64,000 bases of DNA from Amphiura filiformis (GCF_039555335.1 NC_092642.1:17079208-17143207); one strand, 5' to 3'. Shown: positions 38,001 to 49,810, numbered from the stretch's first letter. Program-made: numbers and translations. Notes: generated by a model not told the origin, from the sequence alone.

Positions 38001-38243
38001 ATTAATGATATAAGTGGGAGACGGGTTATGGATAAAATGTCCTGTAGCGTTCCAATCAGTCTCATCGGTTACATCTATACTGCCGTTGAAATTCAGAAGA
38101 TGAGGTAGCTGGTTCGTGTCCCTTTTGGAGCGAGCAATTTCATCAAGTTCTTCCAAGAATGACTCGTCGTGCAGAAATTCCGCATCGAATGCGACGCAAT
38201 GGGTGACGAAGACTGAAGCCAAAACCAAATATAAAATTTCCAT
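35041..38243 (-). CDS. nodal: Nodal, TGF-beta family ligand precursor, complete, 435 aa
   Basis: Two coding exons: 37892-38243 (donor G|GTAAGT, phase 1) and 35041-35996 (acceptor TTATACAG). Start ATG 38243 opens MEILYLVLASVFVTHCVA, a signal peptide; an upstream in-frame extension would bury it. The prodomain (to about 281) has NGS, NAT and NVS sequons and the AELRVQIRPSRR / LRAWL blocks of TGF-beta propeptides. A furin-type RQRR is at 282-285. The mature end has seven cysteines in Nodal order: C335RRVP..[24 protein letters not shown], ..APAPCCVPTKLSPLSILY, ..MIVQECGCR. Nodal signals through activin-type receptors and Smad2/3 and sets axes (left-right; oral-aboral in sea urchins). Unusual: 49 residues of Lys/Arg/Glu-rich linker between RQRR and the first knot cysteine. 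Intron 35997-37891 has a small GGGTTCTAAAG hairpin near 36160-36200. Confidence 0.95.
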
Positions 38244-38382
38244 GTCGATGATGATAATATTCCTATATGATAACTTAGAGAGCAATGGTAATGATGTTGA
38301 TCGGTGTATGGATAAAATCCAAGTGAGGTTTTTGACTTTAACCAAAACAAACTGAACTGATATAACTTAATTAGCTCTAGTA

Positions 38383-38600
38383 GTTAACCAATCAGCTTCA
38401 AGCAGCTCTTAAATGGGCCTAATCCAATTCTGATCGATTCGAATTGCTCTGAATATACCCTTATTAACTCACCACGAGGGCGCGGGTTAACCAATGAATA
38501 TCATAATCCAATCATCCTGTCTATCTTCCTCCCCACATTGTCATCCATCAGCGGCTATTGTGCACTCAATGTCCACTTGATGTCCACCTATTGTTTGACC
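38383..38600 (-). promoter_or_regulatory. Nodal upstream region: repeated TTAACCAAT boxes and a Sox-type site
   Basis: TTAACCAAT occurs at about 38385 and 38489 (CCAAT boxes; 140 and 245 bp upstream of the ATG). AACAATAG, a SoxB-type site, lies on the minus strand at 38588-38595. Sea urchin nodal is known to need SoxB1 input, so the site is plausible; no TATA box or FoxH1/Smad cluster was evident. Confidence 0.3.
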
Positions 38601-41012
38601 ACTCAAATGGGTGGAATAGCGGACTTAATGATAACTAAGTTGACATGTCAGTTATAAGTAAAAGTATTTGTACTAATAGCGGTAATTATTGGAATTCTAA
38701 AGATAATATTAATCATGTCGATTTGTAAGTATTATCGACTCAAAGGAGTTGACAAGATTAAAAGTTTTAACACGTGTACGGTATAAAGAGCAACAGTTCA
38801 AAATAATTTATCACGTGCTTGTTATATTTTTACGCCTCATTCAAACATGATTGGTCACTTTCCTGGACACGATTCCGTTTGCTATGTAACTATTAATTAT
38901 GATAACATTGAGTTCCGGTTGAGGCTTAGTAAAATAAAATAAATGTTTCTCTTCCCCACCCAGCCTCTTCCTTTTTGGAATATTATTTTTCTACTTTGCA
39001 TTTTTTTCTTGTTTGTTTCATCAGAGTATATGTAATTATTACATCTTTTCTGGATTCATAAATAGTTCTGGTATTAAGAAGTGTTATTTTAAACCATCAG
39101 GCCCTTTAATCAAATCTCACCGTATTTCCGTAATTTTTGTTACCATTGCTTTCTGTATTTGTTGGTTTACTTTCTCTTGCCCCTTGAATCCCTAGGCAAA
39201 GGTGCATTTAAACATTGTGTTATGTTATGTTATTTATTGGGAAGGGGGGGGGGGCTGATTTTGAAAAGTTGACCAAACGAGAATATCACATTTCTGGCCA
39301 ATCCCCAGCCGCAGCAAGTTCCCACTATTGCGCGGGTCACGGGGGTCGGGATTAGAATTGACAAGCGCATTAATGACATTAGGAAACAGGAGCCTTCTTT
39401 AGAACCAGGATAATGGGAATGAAATATACATTGTGTGAACGAGAAACAAATGAATAGATTATTTTACAGCCTGATCTTAGCATAAATTATTTTTTGAATG
39501 TCTGAACTGGGGACGTATAGGTTTGTATTATTACGTTTTTCTCTAGGCACAATGACTTTCATCGCAAAAGTGGATGTGTCGACTTGTTTGCCCAGATATA
39601 TGTGGCGAGGCCTATAATTTACCAATGCCATTATTATGATTTGCTGAGTAAGGGCGAGTGAGATGGACAATGAGGACGCACGCCCTTTTCTTCTGTTGTT
39701 AATTTGTCAATTTGTATGTGTTTTCCTTATTCATTCTCATTTCATTACATTTGAAATGAACAGTCCAATCAAATAAAACATACCATGTGCAAGCACAGGT
39801 CATTGACCTTGAGTTCAACCACGCTGGATACCTCATCGCGTCATTGCGCTCATTCGTTGCGCAGTGCGCACTCATCGTACGCACTGGCGGTAACCTGTTG
39901 TTGTGGAAATCGAAACGTAACACAATTTCTTCATGTTGCGGTGTCGGTGAAATCATCTGGACAACGGAAACATCGGGTTTCCTTCTGCTTAATTTGTCAG
40001 TTTTTAGCGGGATTTCTAATGAGTAAGTATGCTTCATCAAAATAATTTGTTGTCTGATCTTTCTGGGGGAAATGATTATTTTAATAAACATTAGCATTGT
40101 AATAATACGAGGACCAAAAATGCGGAGCTAAAATAAGCTATTACTTTTGAGGCAACCGTTAAGTTTAGCGTTTAGTTAGGACTGCGATGTTATTATTCTA
40201 GAATGATTAAAAAAAACAATTTTGCATCAACATGATCAAGCTAAATCGAATCAAGATGCTTTAGCTTGATCATGTTGATGCAAACGTTTTTGTTTATATG
40301 GATGCACCACCAAGACGGTGGGTGCCGCTGTTATAAAAGCGTTTTCCAAACAAATAAATAAATAAATAATAAAATAAAATAATAGAAACTGATTGAGGAA
40401 TTAATGAAGTTTCCAAAGAAAAATAATCCTTAATTTTTGACAAATCATTCGCCATAGGAATAATGAAAGGCCGCGTACATACCGTGTACAATGAAGTAAT
40501 GAAGTGCGTTTCTAGAGCGAGAGTTGTCAAACGCGCCACAAAACGCGTGAAAAGCCACCATTTAAACGAGCGTATATTTTGTGAGTACTACGCGTTTAAA
40601 CAAAATGCAACGGTTGCTGTCGGAAGCTGGAAGCAGCAGTTGATATTCTGTTCATAAAATGTCAAAAGTAGCAAGAAAAACATTTTCTTAAATGAAAATT
40701 TGTTTAATGCAATTAAAAGTACTTATGTAAAGGTATAAAAGGGATAAAATGTGAATTTCAAAATTTTAAAAAGTGCTGATCTCCCCCATTTCATAATTAT
40801 GTTCATTTTTGGAAAAGAGGACATGACTTCGGGAAATGAAGGAAATAACGGGGTAAAAAAAGCAACATACAAACTTAAAAAATGTTTATTGAAAGAAATT
40901 CAAACGAATGTTTACGTTTAACGTTTTCGTAATCAAGCCCATGTTAATTGATCTATTCACATTGTTTTTCTACTACAGCTGTAGCCAGATTTAACTAGAA
41001 AAAAATCTAAAA
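38601..41012. other. Intergenic region between divergent Nodal and the 1034-aa gene
   Basis: No recognisable gene. 39790-40010 is relatively CpG-rich and open on both strands but unlike any family I know. 40221-40284 is a perfect hairpin (listed separately). 40350-40380 is an AAAT-type microsatellite. The 150 bp before 41013 probably include the promoter and 5' leader of the plus-strand gene. Confidence 0.4.
40221..40284. repeat. Perfect 25-bp inverted repeat with 14-nt loop
   Basis: TTTGCATCAACATGATCAAG+CTAAA (40221-40245) is matched exactly by its reverse complement at 40260-40284. Could be a hairpin RNA or a small foldback remnant; no flanking target duplication recognised. Confidence 0.8.
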
Positions 41013-44000
41013 ATGGAAAAAATCTTCGGAAATTTAACAAATGTGGCATCTATTACTGAAAACAAAGATCAAGACCGCAAATCTATGGGTAAGTTTAAAT
41101 CAGTCGTTTAACAAATGACACGCACGATTGTGATCATAAATACCATGAGTATATATTGTACAGTTATACCTTAGTCAGTATAGATACAGCATTGGTCTGT
41201 TTTATTACGAAACAGCTTAAATTTATCATTTAGTTATCAGGGCTCTCAAACTACCAAAGCAAAACAATATAAATGTTACTAAAATGTTAATAAAATACAA
41301 GGAATATCTGTTTCAAAATGTTTGCACATATATTTTCACGCATGATGTGCACGTGGTGCACCTATGCACAGGCGGGATTTCCAAACATATCGATATTTTT
41401 GCACGGAAGTCCGGAGCCTGGAAAGTCAACATTACGCCATCAATTGCTGCTATGTCACACAATACAGAGCGTGTTATATTGACCGCAGACAATAATACAC
41501 AACTTTAAAAAAGAACATCCTTAGTTTTAAGGGATCTAAAATGATCGTTTATTGCGTTTCGACAGTATTTTTTGTGGGACATGAGAGCACCTCAGACCTA
41601 TCGAATTGCATTCTGAATACGAAGCATGTCTTTCTGATATCAAATAATTTTCATTTTTGAAAATCACAATATAATACAAATTTTATGACAAATTATAAAA
41701 ATTTGATATTTTTCACATTTTGATATATAACAGTCCTCGAAGTAAATTATATAAATCTAATGACATATTCTTAAAGTGTATGTAGCAGGAGGAAAAGCCG
41801 ACGGTCAATAGAAAATTTTGACCTTTCATATTGAAGATATGGATTTTTTTCCCCAAAAGACCTAATTTTTGTTGGTGTTTTGGGAACAAAATCCATATCT
41901 TCAATACGAAAGGTCAAAATTTTCAATTGATCGTCGGCTTTTCATCCCACCTACATACACTTAAAGTATAAATCATCAGATTTATAAAGTTTACTTCAAG
42001 TACTGTTAAATATCAAAAATATCAATTTTTAATGATTTGCCATAAAATGTGTATTAAATTGCGAATTTTAAAAAGCAAAATTATTTGATATCAGAATGAC
42101 ATTCTTCGTATTCAGAATGCAATTCGATATGTCTGATGTGCTCTAATGTCCCACAATAAATACTGTGCAAACGTTCATCCCCCAGCCCTTAATGCGTGTG
42201 GCATTCGAGTCGGAAGGGAGCCCAAGGCTTGAGGGATAAGTGGATAAGGGATGTCATTTCTGCATCATGCGCGTAATTTTTCTCGAGGTGGCAAAATGTC
42301 CAAAACTATTGTTTTGATATTAATTTGGCTTTGACTTAAGAACCGCAATCTTGACCGGGTTTTGGGGGAAATTATGAGGTTATTATTTGAAACTCAAAAA
42401 ACCTATACAAACATTATTTTATACCATGTTCAATGTCGCCAAAGTACACAACCTAGTCACCAATGGAAATAGAATAATATGAATGAAGTGATTGCCACAG
42501 CAGCAAAATTGGGCGTGTTATTTAAACTCTAAATTTGACGTTTAGCACATTTTGTGATATTGTCAATTTGCAACCGATTTTTAATCTCCCTTGCAGATTC
42601 ACAGGAAAGTCAAGAGTACGCTCTTTGGGGTCCGACGTCATTGTCACTCAGTTTCACAAACCAAGAATCACCAGGAAACTGTACAGAGAAGGACGAAAAC
42701 AAGAAGGGCGAAGGCATTTCCAAAATGAAGTCGAATGAAGCGAAATTGTACAAGACGGAAAGCGATTTTGAAATTCTAAGTAACAATGGACAATCAGAGG
42801 AAATATGTCATACGGTTGAGGTGAAAGACACACACTCTAACTCGAGCTATGATCTCTTGTTTGATTTAGAAGATGACGGTTTGGATCTTTATCTTCCAGA
42901 TCAGCATGATCAGGGTGTGATAAGAAAATCAGAGACAGCTAGCCCGCAAATGGATGGGCTTTCCATTCTAGCCGATTTAACGACATCATTGTTTGATGAC
43001 CATGACGATGGAATAAAATCCAATGACAATGTAAATCGCCGCTCTGTTTCAATTTCAAATAACGACATCGAAAACATCAAAAGCACCAGTCGTAATGGAT
43101 CTGTGGAACCAACCAAGTCTCCAAATGTTTTTGCAAACCAAACTAAATCGTTGTCCCAGAAAAGTGATTCAGATTCCCTGCCAGATATTAAAAGTTGTCG
43201 AAGTAAGGAACTTGAAGATTTAGAGAATGAAAAGAGCAGTAATACATCCGAGGAACTATCCATACTTGAAAGCGAAAGTTTTGTGGATTTATTCTACAGG
43301 ACCAGTGACAATCCGGGAGCAAATGAGCCACAATTTAACCGTTCAAAATCGAACTTACTGAAAATGTCAGAGAGCTCGAAAGAAAACAATGCAGTCGAGA
43401 TCTCTCTACTTGCAAGCGAAGCTTCTTTTTTCTCCAACACCAGTATCGAGTCTGACATTGTCATGTTCTCGACACCACAAGAAACCTCGTCACCTATACG
43501 ATTGAGAAGCAGTGAAATTATAACGACTAGCCCGTCTAACACAATGGAGGATAGAACTCCTTACACCAGAAACGACTTAGTAGGATGCAGGCTGGATTTT
43601 TCAGATGATGATTCGCGTGATGCTTCTTCCGATGTTGTACAAACTTTTGAAAGAGATCATCTTAAGACACTAGGGGACGCTAACGATAAAATGAACACAG
43701 CCCAAGATACAAAAACATCGTCGTTGCTCAGTAGTGACGATTTTGATGATACAGATTGTGACGAAGACAAGCAATCCAATACACCCGAGCTTAGTTTCGA
43801 AGATTATCTTCTCACCATCGACGAACTTCAACGCTTCAAGAGGAGCTGCGCAACAGCCAGCAGCTGCAGCTCTGTTTGCGATTTAGATACTGGATGTTCT
43901 GCAGAAATTGCCGACATAATCGCCAATGCCTCCTTGTCATTAGATTCGTCTTTTTCTGATGATGACGACGAAGATGACGACGAAGATGATGACGACAAAT

Positions 44001-45625
44001 GCTCTTCGGCGAAGGCCGAAAATGACAATGCAGACTCAAAAAGTGTTGACGAAGGTAAAGCTGGTGCCGTCCAATCTTCCAATCAGAAAGCTACCAAAAC
44101 TAAGGCAATACCTAAATATTCTAATGGAGAATTGCATCCGCGATCATTTGGATTTAACTCCATATCAAATGGACCTAGATCGTCCTCTGGAGGGTTTTGG
44201 GCTCGCCCATCGATACCAAGTCACCACGTCAGCAGTGTGCCCAACCATCATAGCAATATACCCGATCAAGGTCTTGAATTTTGTCGGAAAAGGGGATATA
44301 CTCATAATAGGCATTCAAGAGCAAATAGGAAACTGTTTGATCCTTATGTTGACAGAAAAATAGCGCCTACAACACCGAGAAAGCGTCCGTGGCGTCCAAA
44401 TGTACCTCGCGAACAGGGAGAATCGCATGAAGAGTGGCCGGCTCTTCCAGACGGGCCGTCGCCTGAGATACCCAATGAGGAAGCCAAGGAGCAAGCCCAG
44501 TCACAAACGTATGCAGAAGTGTTGACGTCACCTCCGAAGGTGAAACCCAAAATCGATCCCGCATTAGTGTCAACCTCTCATAAACCGATCCATGCTGCAA
44601 ATATTGAGGATTCCATGGAAGCGTATTGTTCCATAAGACCATTAATGGTAGGAAGCTTTGTTTGCGCTCCGATTAGTCCTTGTCGAAGAGAATTCTTGAT
44701 TTCAAATGGTGAAAATCCGACCAGGTTAAATAATGACGGGACAGTGTCTTTAGGAACTCAATTTGAAAGTAGTGAGGCCTTTAACGCAATCAGTTGTGCT
44801 GCACATGAAATAAATGGATTCCCAAATAACATCGTCAACTCTCGATACCATCAGGATCAGCAAAGGCCAGTTGAATTCCAAGATCCTGCAATCGTTGAAA
44901 TAGGCACAGGCTTTCAAATTCCCTCCATGGTCGATTCCTCTTGCGGGACGATAGAATCACAACTAAGAAATGGTCCAGATGTCGACTTAATGAGTTTGTT
45001 TAGAAGCAGCAAAATGCCGATAATGTATTGCCGACCTAATGTGCAACAAGAAGATCCGGCCATTTTAGGCGTCCAAGGTTGTGGTCAGCAACCCTTGACC
45101 ACTTTTTCACCTATGAGCCATGCCTTGCAAATACAACATGTCCAAGTAATGACAAACGGTGTCTCCCCATGTTATGCCAAGCCAGTAAGTGAAACTCCAT
45201 CTTCTCCACCGAAGTCATCCAAGAAGAACGCCATGTTTGACGATCCTGCAATTATTTACGCCGATCGTCGGAAAAGTCCCACGAATCCGCCGCAACATGA
45301 ATCCCTTCCATCGACAGAGCTTATCCAGACCGGTTTCTGGTCGGTACACGAAAACACACGTTGTTTGAACAACACGTTCGTCGAGAGCAACCCGTTGTTC
45401 AATCAATCAGCTGCTTTGCAGACTCAGACTACCTTTTCAGCGGGATATGGCAATCACGGTATTAGTCAAGAAACTGTTTTTCCCGGTCACGATGGCTATC
45501 AGCAGTTCCCTTTTCAACCTAAAGCGGCAACTTTTAACTTGATTGCAAGCATCGGTGGTACTACATTCTACAATCCACTTATACAAAATCAGGGGCATGA
45601 CGGGATAAGTATATGTGGTGTGTAA
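41013..45625 (+). CDS. Large disordered Ser/Asp-rich protein, family not recognised, complete, 1034 aa
   Basis: Exon 1 41013-41088 (25 codons, ATG|G GTAAG donor) joins exon 2 42597-45625 (acceptor CTCCCTTGCAG) in matching phase; total 3105 bp. No signal peptide, membrane segment or known domain was seen. Residues 30-480 are rich in Ser, Asp, Asn and Glu with clusters of short acidic/hydrophobic runs (DLLFDLEDDGLDLYLP, SFEDYLLTIDELQRF). About 480-495 is an almost pure Asp/Glu tract. 550-640 is basic and aromatic (SFGFNS, GGFWARP, RANRKLFDPYVDRK, PRKRPWRP) followed by EEWPALPDG and TYAEVLTSPP. The C-terminal third repeats a DPA[IL] motif four times (near 680, 788, 845, 908). It looks like a scaffold or RNA/chromatin-associated regulator, but that is a guess. 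ATTAAA at 45768-45773 is a possible polyadenylation signal. Intron 1 contains the TTAA foldback at 41527. Confidence 0.85.
41527..42192. mobile_element. TTAA-flanked foldback element, copy 3 (full length, intronic)
   Basis: Starts TTAAGGGATCTAAAATGATC and ends CATCCCCCAGCCCTTAA; 666 bp including both TTAA. It is in the opposite orientation to the copy at 13646. Arms pair almost end to end (e.g. ATCGAATTGCATTCTGAATA vs TATTCAGAATGCAATTCGAT). It occupies nearly half of the single intron of the 1034-aa gene. Confidence 0.8.
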
Positions 45626-47436
45626 CATAATTATATGATCAAGACATTTCATCGGCCACTTTCGTATTCTAAAAAACCTCTAAAACCTACAGGCAAAGAA
45701 ACAATATACATATAGTGTTTTTTTATGTACAACGCTAGAATGGATATCGTGACAAAAGTTAGCTTTCATTAAACATTTTTTTAAAGATTTCAAGAAGTAT
45801 AATTGTAGGTAATGTCAGTTCACGTCCCAATCCTTACAAAGGCCTACCAGTACAATAACCCTTCGCTATGGGACCAGCAAAATCCGAAATTTGCTGAATT
45901 ATGAAAATAGATTGACTCACAAAATCCGACTAAGCAAAAACGCATTCTTTTTCCCCGCACTGTCAAGCAGCCAGTTAGCTAGGCTCTGTAAAGCAACATT
46001 AGAAAAAGAGGCTCAGTTGACTTTTGACCACATTTTTCAAATTTTAAAACCTTTACACAATTAATGTCACTTCTTGAGGAATTTAAAAATACATTTAATC
46101 ATATACGTTATACCGGTTATTTTTGCTCTTTCAAAGTCAAAGTCGTCATTAAAATATTATAAATTTAGGAGACTTGAAAAAATAATGCGTTGCAATAATT
46201 AAAGTCTTCACTGATATATATATGCACGAATAAAATGAAGAAATGAACAAAAACAATTATTTGTTTCTGCAGTGTTAATGCTATTTTGCTATATCACCAG
46301 CAATTATTATGACGTCCAAAACATGATAAATGCACGGGCATGTGGCTCGTAAAGCCATAATGTACGATCTTATAATATGAAATTGGTACATTTTTTTTCA
46401 AACCTGATTTTTTGGCATATTTGTAATGCTTACACATGTCCCAACTTGCACCTAAATAGTAAATGGAATCGGCCAAATTTTATGTGATTGTAGGTCAAAC
46501 AGAGAGCAAAGTTCGACATGAATTATGACTTTTTGTCCTCTTATATAATACATGCTAAACGGCCAAAGTAACCAGTACGGTTTCTTTCACTTAAATTAGA
46601 CAGAAACCCTTCCTGAAGTATTGTTGCATTATTTGGAGTATATAAAAATTATAATAAGAATAACAAATTAAAAATTTGAAGGAAATCAAACACTAGGGGT
46701 TTAAATCAGAACCCTGAAATGACACAGGTTAATGTGACTCACCTTTCCCAGTGATCATAAAGCAAGTCCAACATGTCCAAGGATGGCGAATTTCCAGTGA
46801 CCGTCGCGACAGAATTTCGGTACGTGCGCGTCGTCGTCTTTTCAGTGGTCATTGTGCAAGTGCCGAAATTCGGTGACTAATTCCGTGAATTTGAGTGCAT
46901 GCTATTAATATGAGCCCTTCTATATGACTCAATCAGCGTTTTAAAGAATTATTCCGGTTAGAAATTATTCCTGCTAATCCTGAAAATCCAGTGTTTGCCC
47001 CTTTCGAGTGATGCACAGCACAAGTACCGATACACTATTGCAAAAGTCCAGTAACCATCCCGTTCTTCCTATGTGTGACCAATGACCATACATATCACCA
47101 TGGCTCATCCAGTGATCACGAGATGCGTCAATTAATGGTTCTTACACCCTCATTCCCAAATGAAAATGCTCTATGGACTTGTACTGTAGCTACTTTTGCC
47201 GTCAAAGACTGAAATGATTGTTGTTAATGTTGTTGCTCTAAAAGTGTTTAATTCCGACGACTTGTGGTATACGTCGTACAATGTATTTAGTCCATCAAGG
47301 AACTTCGGCAGCCGGCCATCCAACTGACGAGGAATCTTGACGGACTCTTTCAATACCACCGGTCTACATGTTTATATTTCTTTGTAATTGAATAGTGCAA
47401 GTTGAGAAAGAATATCGCTGTCCTTATCATGTTGAT
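45626..47436. other. Intergenic; no gene seen
   Basis: 46290-46450 is a relative of the interior of the nested element at 6793-7550. 46745-47125 shows a degenerate recurring CAGTGAYCAT / CAAGTCC theme about every 60 bp. No credible exon. Confidence 0.4.
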
Positions 47437-47712
47437 AGGACACGGTGGCGCAGCGGTACGGGCTCTGCCTTGCAATCGATGAATTGCGGTGCAAATCATC
47501 ATGTTGGGCAAGGCGCTTAACTTTACTTGCCTCTCTCTACCCAGGGGTGAAATGGGGAGTTGTTATGAATTAATTGTCCATTGAGCACTAGTTGAGCGCC
47601 GCCCAAAGGTATGAGCATGCATAGCGCGCATTGGCCATTGTATGTCAGCTGACATATTCTAACATGTCTAACGACACAGCTGAATAAATGCAAAGCGCTT
47701 TAATACACGTAA
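47437..47712 (+). mobile_element. tRNA-derived SINE
   Basis: Opens GGACACGGTGGCGCAGCGGT, where TGGCGCAGCGG is a good Pol III A box (consensus TGGCNNAGTGG). A weaker B-box-like GGTGCAAATC follows about 40 bp on. The body includes GGGCAAGGCGCTTAACTTTA, CCCAGGGGTGAAATGGG and ends AAATGCAAAGCGCTTTAATA, a layout common in animal SINEs. Poly-A or target duplication is not clear, so the copy is old or truncated. Confidence 0.6.
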
Positions 47713-48880
47713 ATCATGTGAAAGACACTTCATTAATGCCACTACATACGCCCTCGCTCAATAGCGCCGCATAGATATACGCGTGTAACAACTGCCTCAA
47801 TTCGTTGACGTCACTGCCACATTAGGGTGAAAAATGGTATAGTCAAAAAATCATGGAACTCACTTATCACGGGCCATGGATAATTTTTCCAGACACTTAA
47901 TTATTATTTGATAGCTCCAGCAGTATTGACCCTTTTTGTACTTTAGTCGTGCTGAGCATGCCATTCAAAAAAAATGATCAAGGCATAGTGTTTTGGTTTC
48001 CATGGGCTCTTGTGGTAGTATAGGCCTACTATGTATATTTGATATCTGATAGACTTTGAAATTGAAGTACGGTACTTAAAACATTTTTGTTAAAGTAGCA
48101 TTGATACACAAAGGCTTACTCAACAAATACTGCTGTCCAATCCACATTGTATACACAAGTATATACAAACCGTATTCAACAGATGTTTGTAAGACATGAG
48201 ACTTTAGGACGCTATGGCACCATGATAAATGTTAGAAAACGTTTTTTTAATCGAAATTTTGCTTCAATTGTTTTTAATATAACATGAATCTCACATTTCA
48301 TGTAGAATTGATTTTACTTTCAAATTCAATTTATCACGCGCTTCATTTCATCAGGAGAATAGTATGAAATTTATATGGTATCTAAAATCGATCGACAACC
48401 AAAACAGTGTTTCTACTCTATATCATAGGCTTAATCTCAGAGTTTTCAGCACAGTTGTACATCATGAACACAATCTATCGCACGGTAAATGCCACAAAAT
48501 CATCACTAAGTTTTAAGAACGTAAACTTTCAGGTCTGAAAGCCTTTATTCGCCGGCATTTTGGCAATCGTGTAATGAGTTGAAGCATTTCACGGTTCAAG
48601 TTTTTAAGACGTTTACAAAAGAGTCCAGCAAAGTTTAAGGTAAGTCATCTGAACTTATGTATGGTAACATCATTTTAGCGATGTCTTGTGCACTGCAATA
48701 AAGCCTACACCTTAATTAAGCAGAGATTTACAAAGGTAATTTGAGACCCAGATGATCTTAAATCCAGATGAAGGACAGACCCACACTCAGGTATGACACT
48801 GTATACATGCGGGACTTTTTTTTCCACTTCATGACTCACCAAAATGAGTTTCATCATCACAAACACCACCCCACCAGTGT
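47713..48880. other. Intergenic; no gene seen
   Basis: AT-rich sequence without exon-like frames or clear repeats. Confidence 0.4.
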
Positions 48881-49040
48881 TGTAGTCGAGGACCTCATGG
48901 CCGAGGCCAAGCCCAAGGCCAAGGACTTGGTGTCCGAGGCCAAGGCCAAGGCCAAGGACATGGTGTCCGAGGCCAAGGACAACCCTCCGAGGCCAAGGAC
49001 TTTTGTCTCCGAGGCCAAGGCCAAGGACCAAGGACTTTCA
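48881..49040. repeat. GAGGCCAAGGCCAAGGAC minisatellite, locus 1
   Basis: About ten interleaved units of (TCC)GAGGCCAAGG(CC)AAGGAC, beginning TAGTCGAGGACCTCATGG. GC-rich against an AT-rich background. Open frames through it (AKAKDLVSEAKAK, or GLGL on the other strand) are by-products of the repeat. Confidence 0.85.
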
Positions 49041-49447
49041 TAATAATGAACCATACTAAACCACGCCCGATCGGGGGGGGGGGGTCATATTGTCGTCAAC
49101 ATAAGGCAATTTTATATGTACTTTAAATAACGCTGCACAGTAAGCCTATTTATAGAACTTTATAAAATAAACATGCCTAAAATGGACTCTTTATCCTAGT
49201 TTCAACCAACAAAACTCAACTTGTTCACTATATTGATTTGTTTCTTAGTCTTATAGGGAACAACCCAAAAGTTCGATGAAGTCCTTTCGCTAGAGCTACC
49301 ACCTCCACTCTAACGCAAGTGTCAAATATCGAAAACTCCCAACCTGTATTCATATAGGATACAGTGCCGTCGCTATGGTGGATGGGGGTGCGACAATGCT
49401 TAGGATACTAGTGATCACGTTTATGGAAGAAACAAATATTCTATTTT

Positions 49448-49810
49448 ATTTCGTATAGCGAATACCGTATATCGTATATTTCCTTCGTACAAAAAAAATA
49501 ATTAGGACTTGCTGGATTTTCAAATAAAAAATAATCAGCTGCTTACAAAATTAACTTACAAGTTGCAGGTTGCGAGTACTGTACACTATATTGATTTAAA
49601 ATCATTTTGAAGCAACCACTGTAAAATTTCAATATCGTAGGCCTACTTCAGAAAATACTGAAATTTTATATTAAATCCTTAAAAAAATCAACTTTGACCG
49701 ATGTTTTAATGACTTTTTTACAAACGTAATCTGACTTTTCGACCCCCCCTCCCTCCCTAAGGCTGCGATCACATAGAAATATACGATATACGGTATTCGC
49801 TATACGAAAT
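49448..49810. mobile_element. Element with perfect 32-bp inverted repeats
   Basis: ATTTCGTATAGCGAATACCG+TATATCGTATAT (49448-49479) is repeated exactly in inverse orientation at 49779-49810, 299 bp apart. Immediately right, 49830-49860 is a second hairpin, GAGTTCACATAG / CTATGTGAACTC. Confidence 0.7.

Noticed and set aside
42554-42596. Start of the long plus-strand frame at 42554
   Set aside because: This part is intronic, upstream of the acceptor at 42596; the coding start is the ATG at 41013 in exon 1.
42910-45652. Minus-strand frames across the 1034-aa gene (Ser-rich runs)
   Set aside because: Antisense shadows of its Asp/Ser-rich coding sequence.
48705-49054. AKAKDLVSEAKAK / LGLGLGH frames, and the similar ones at 50380-50751
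   Set aside because: By-products of GGCCAAGG tandem repeats read in several frames; no splice sites or conserved domain.
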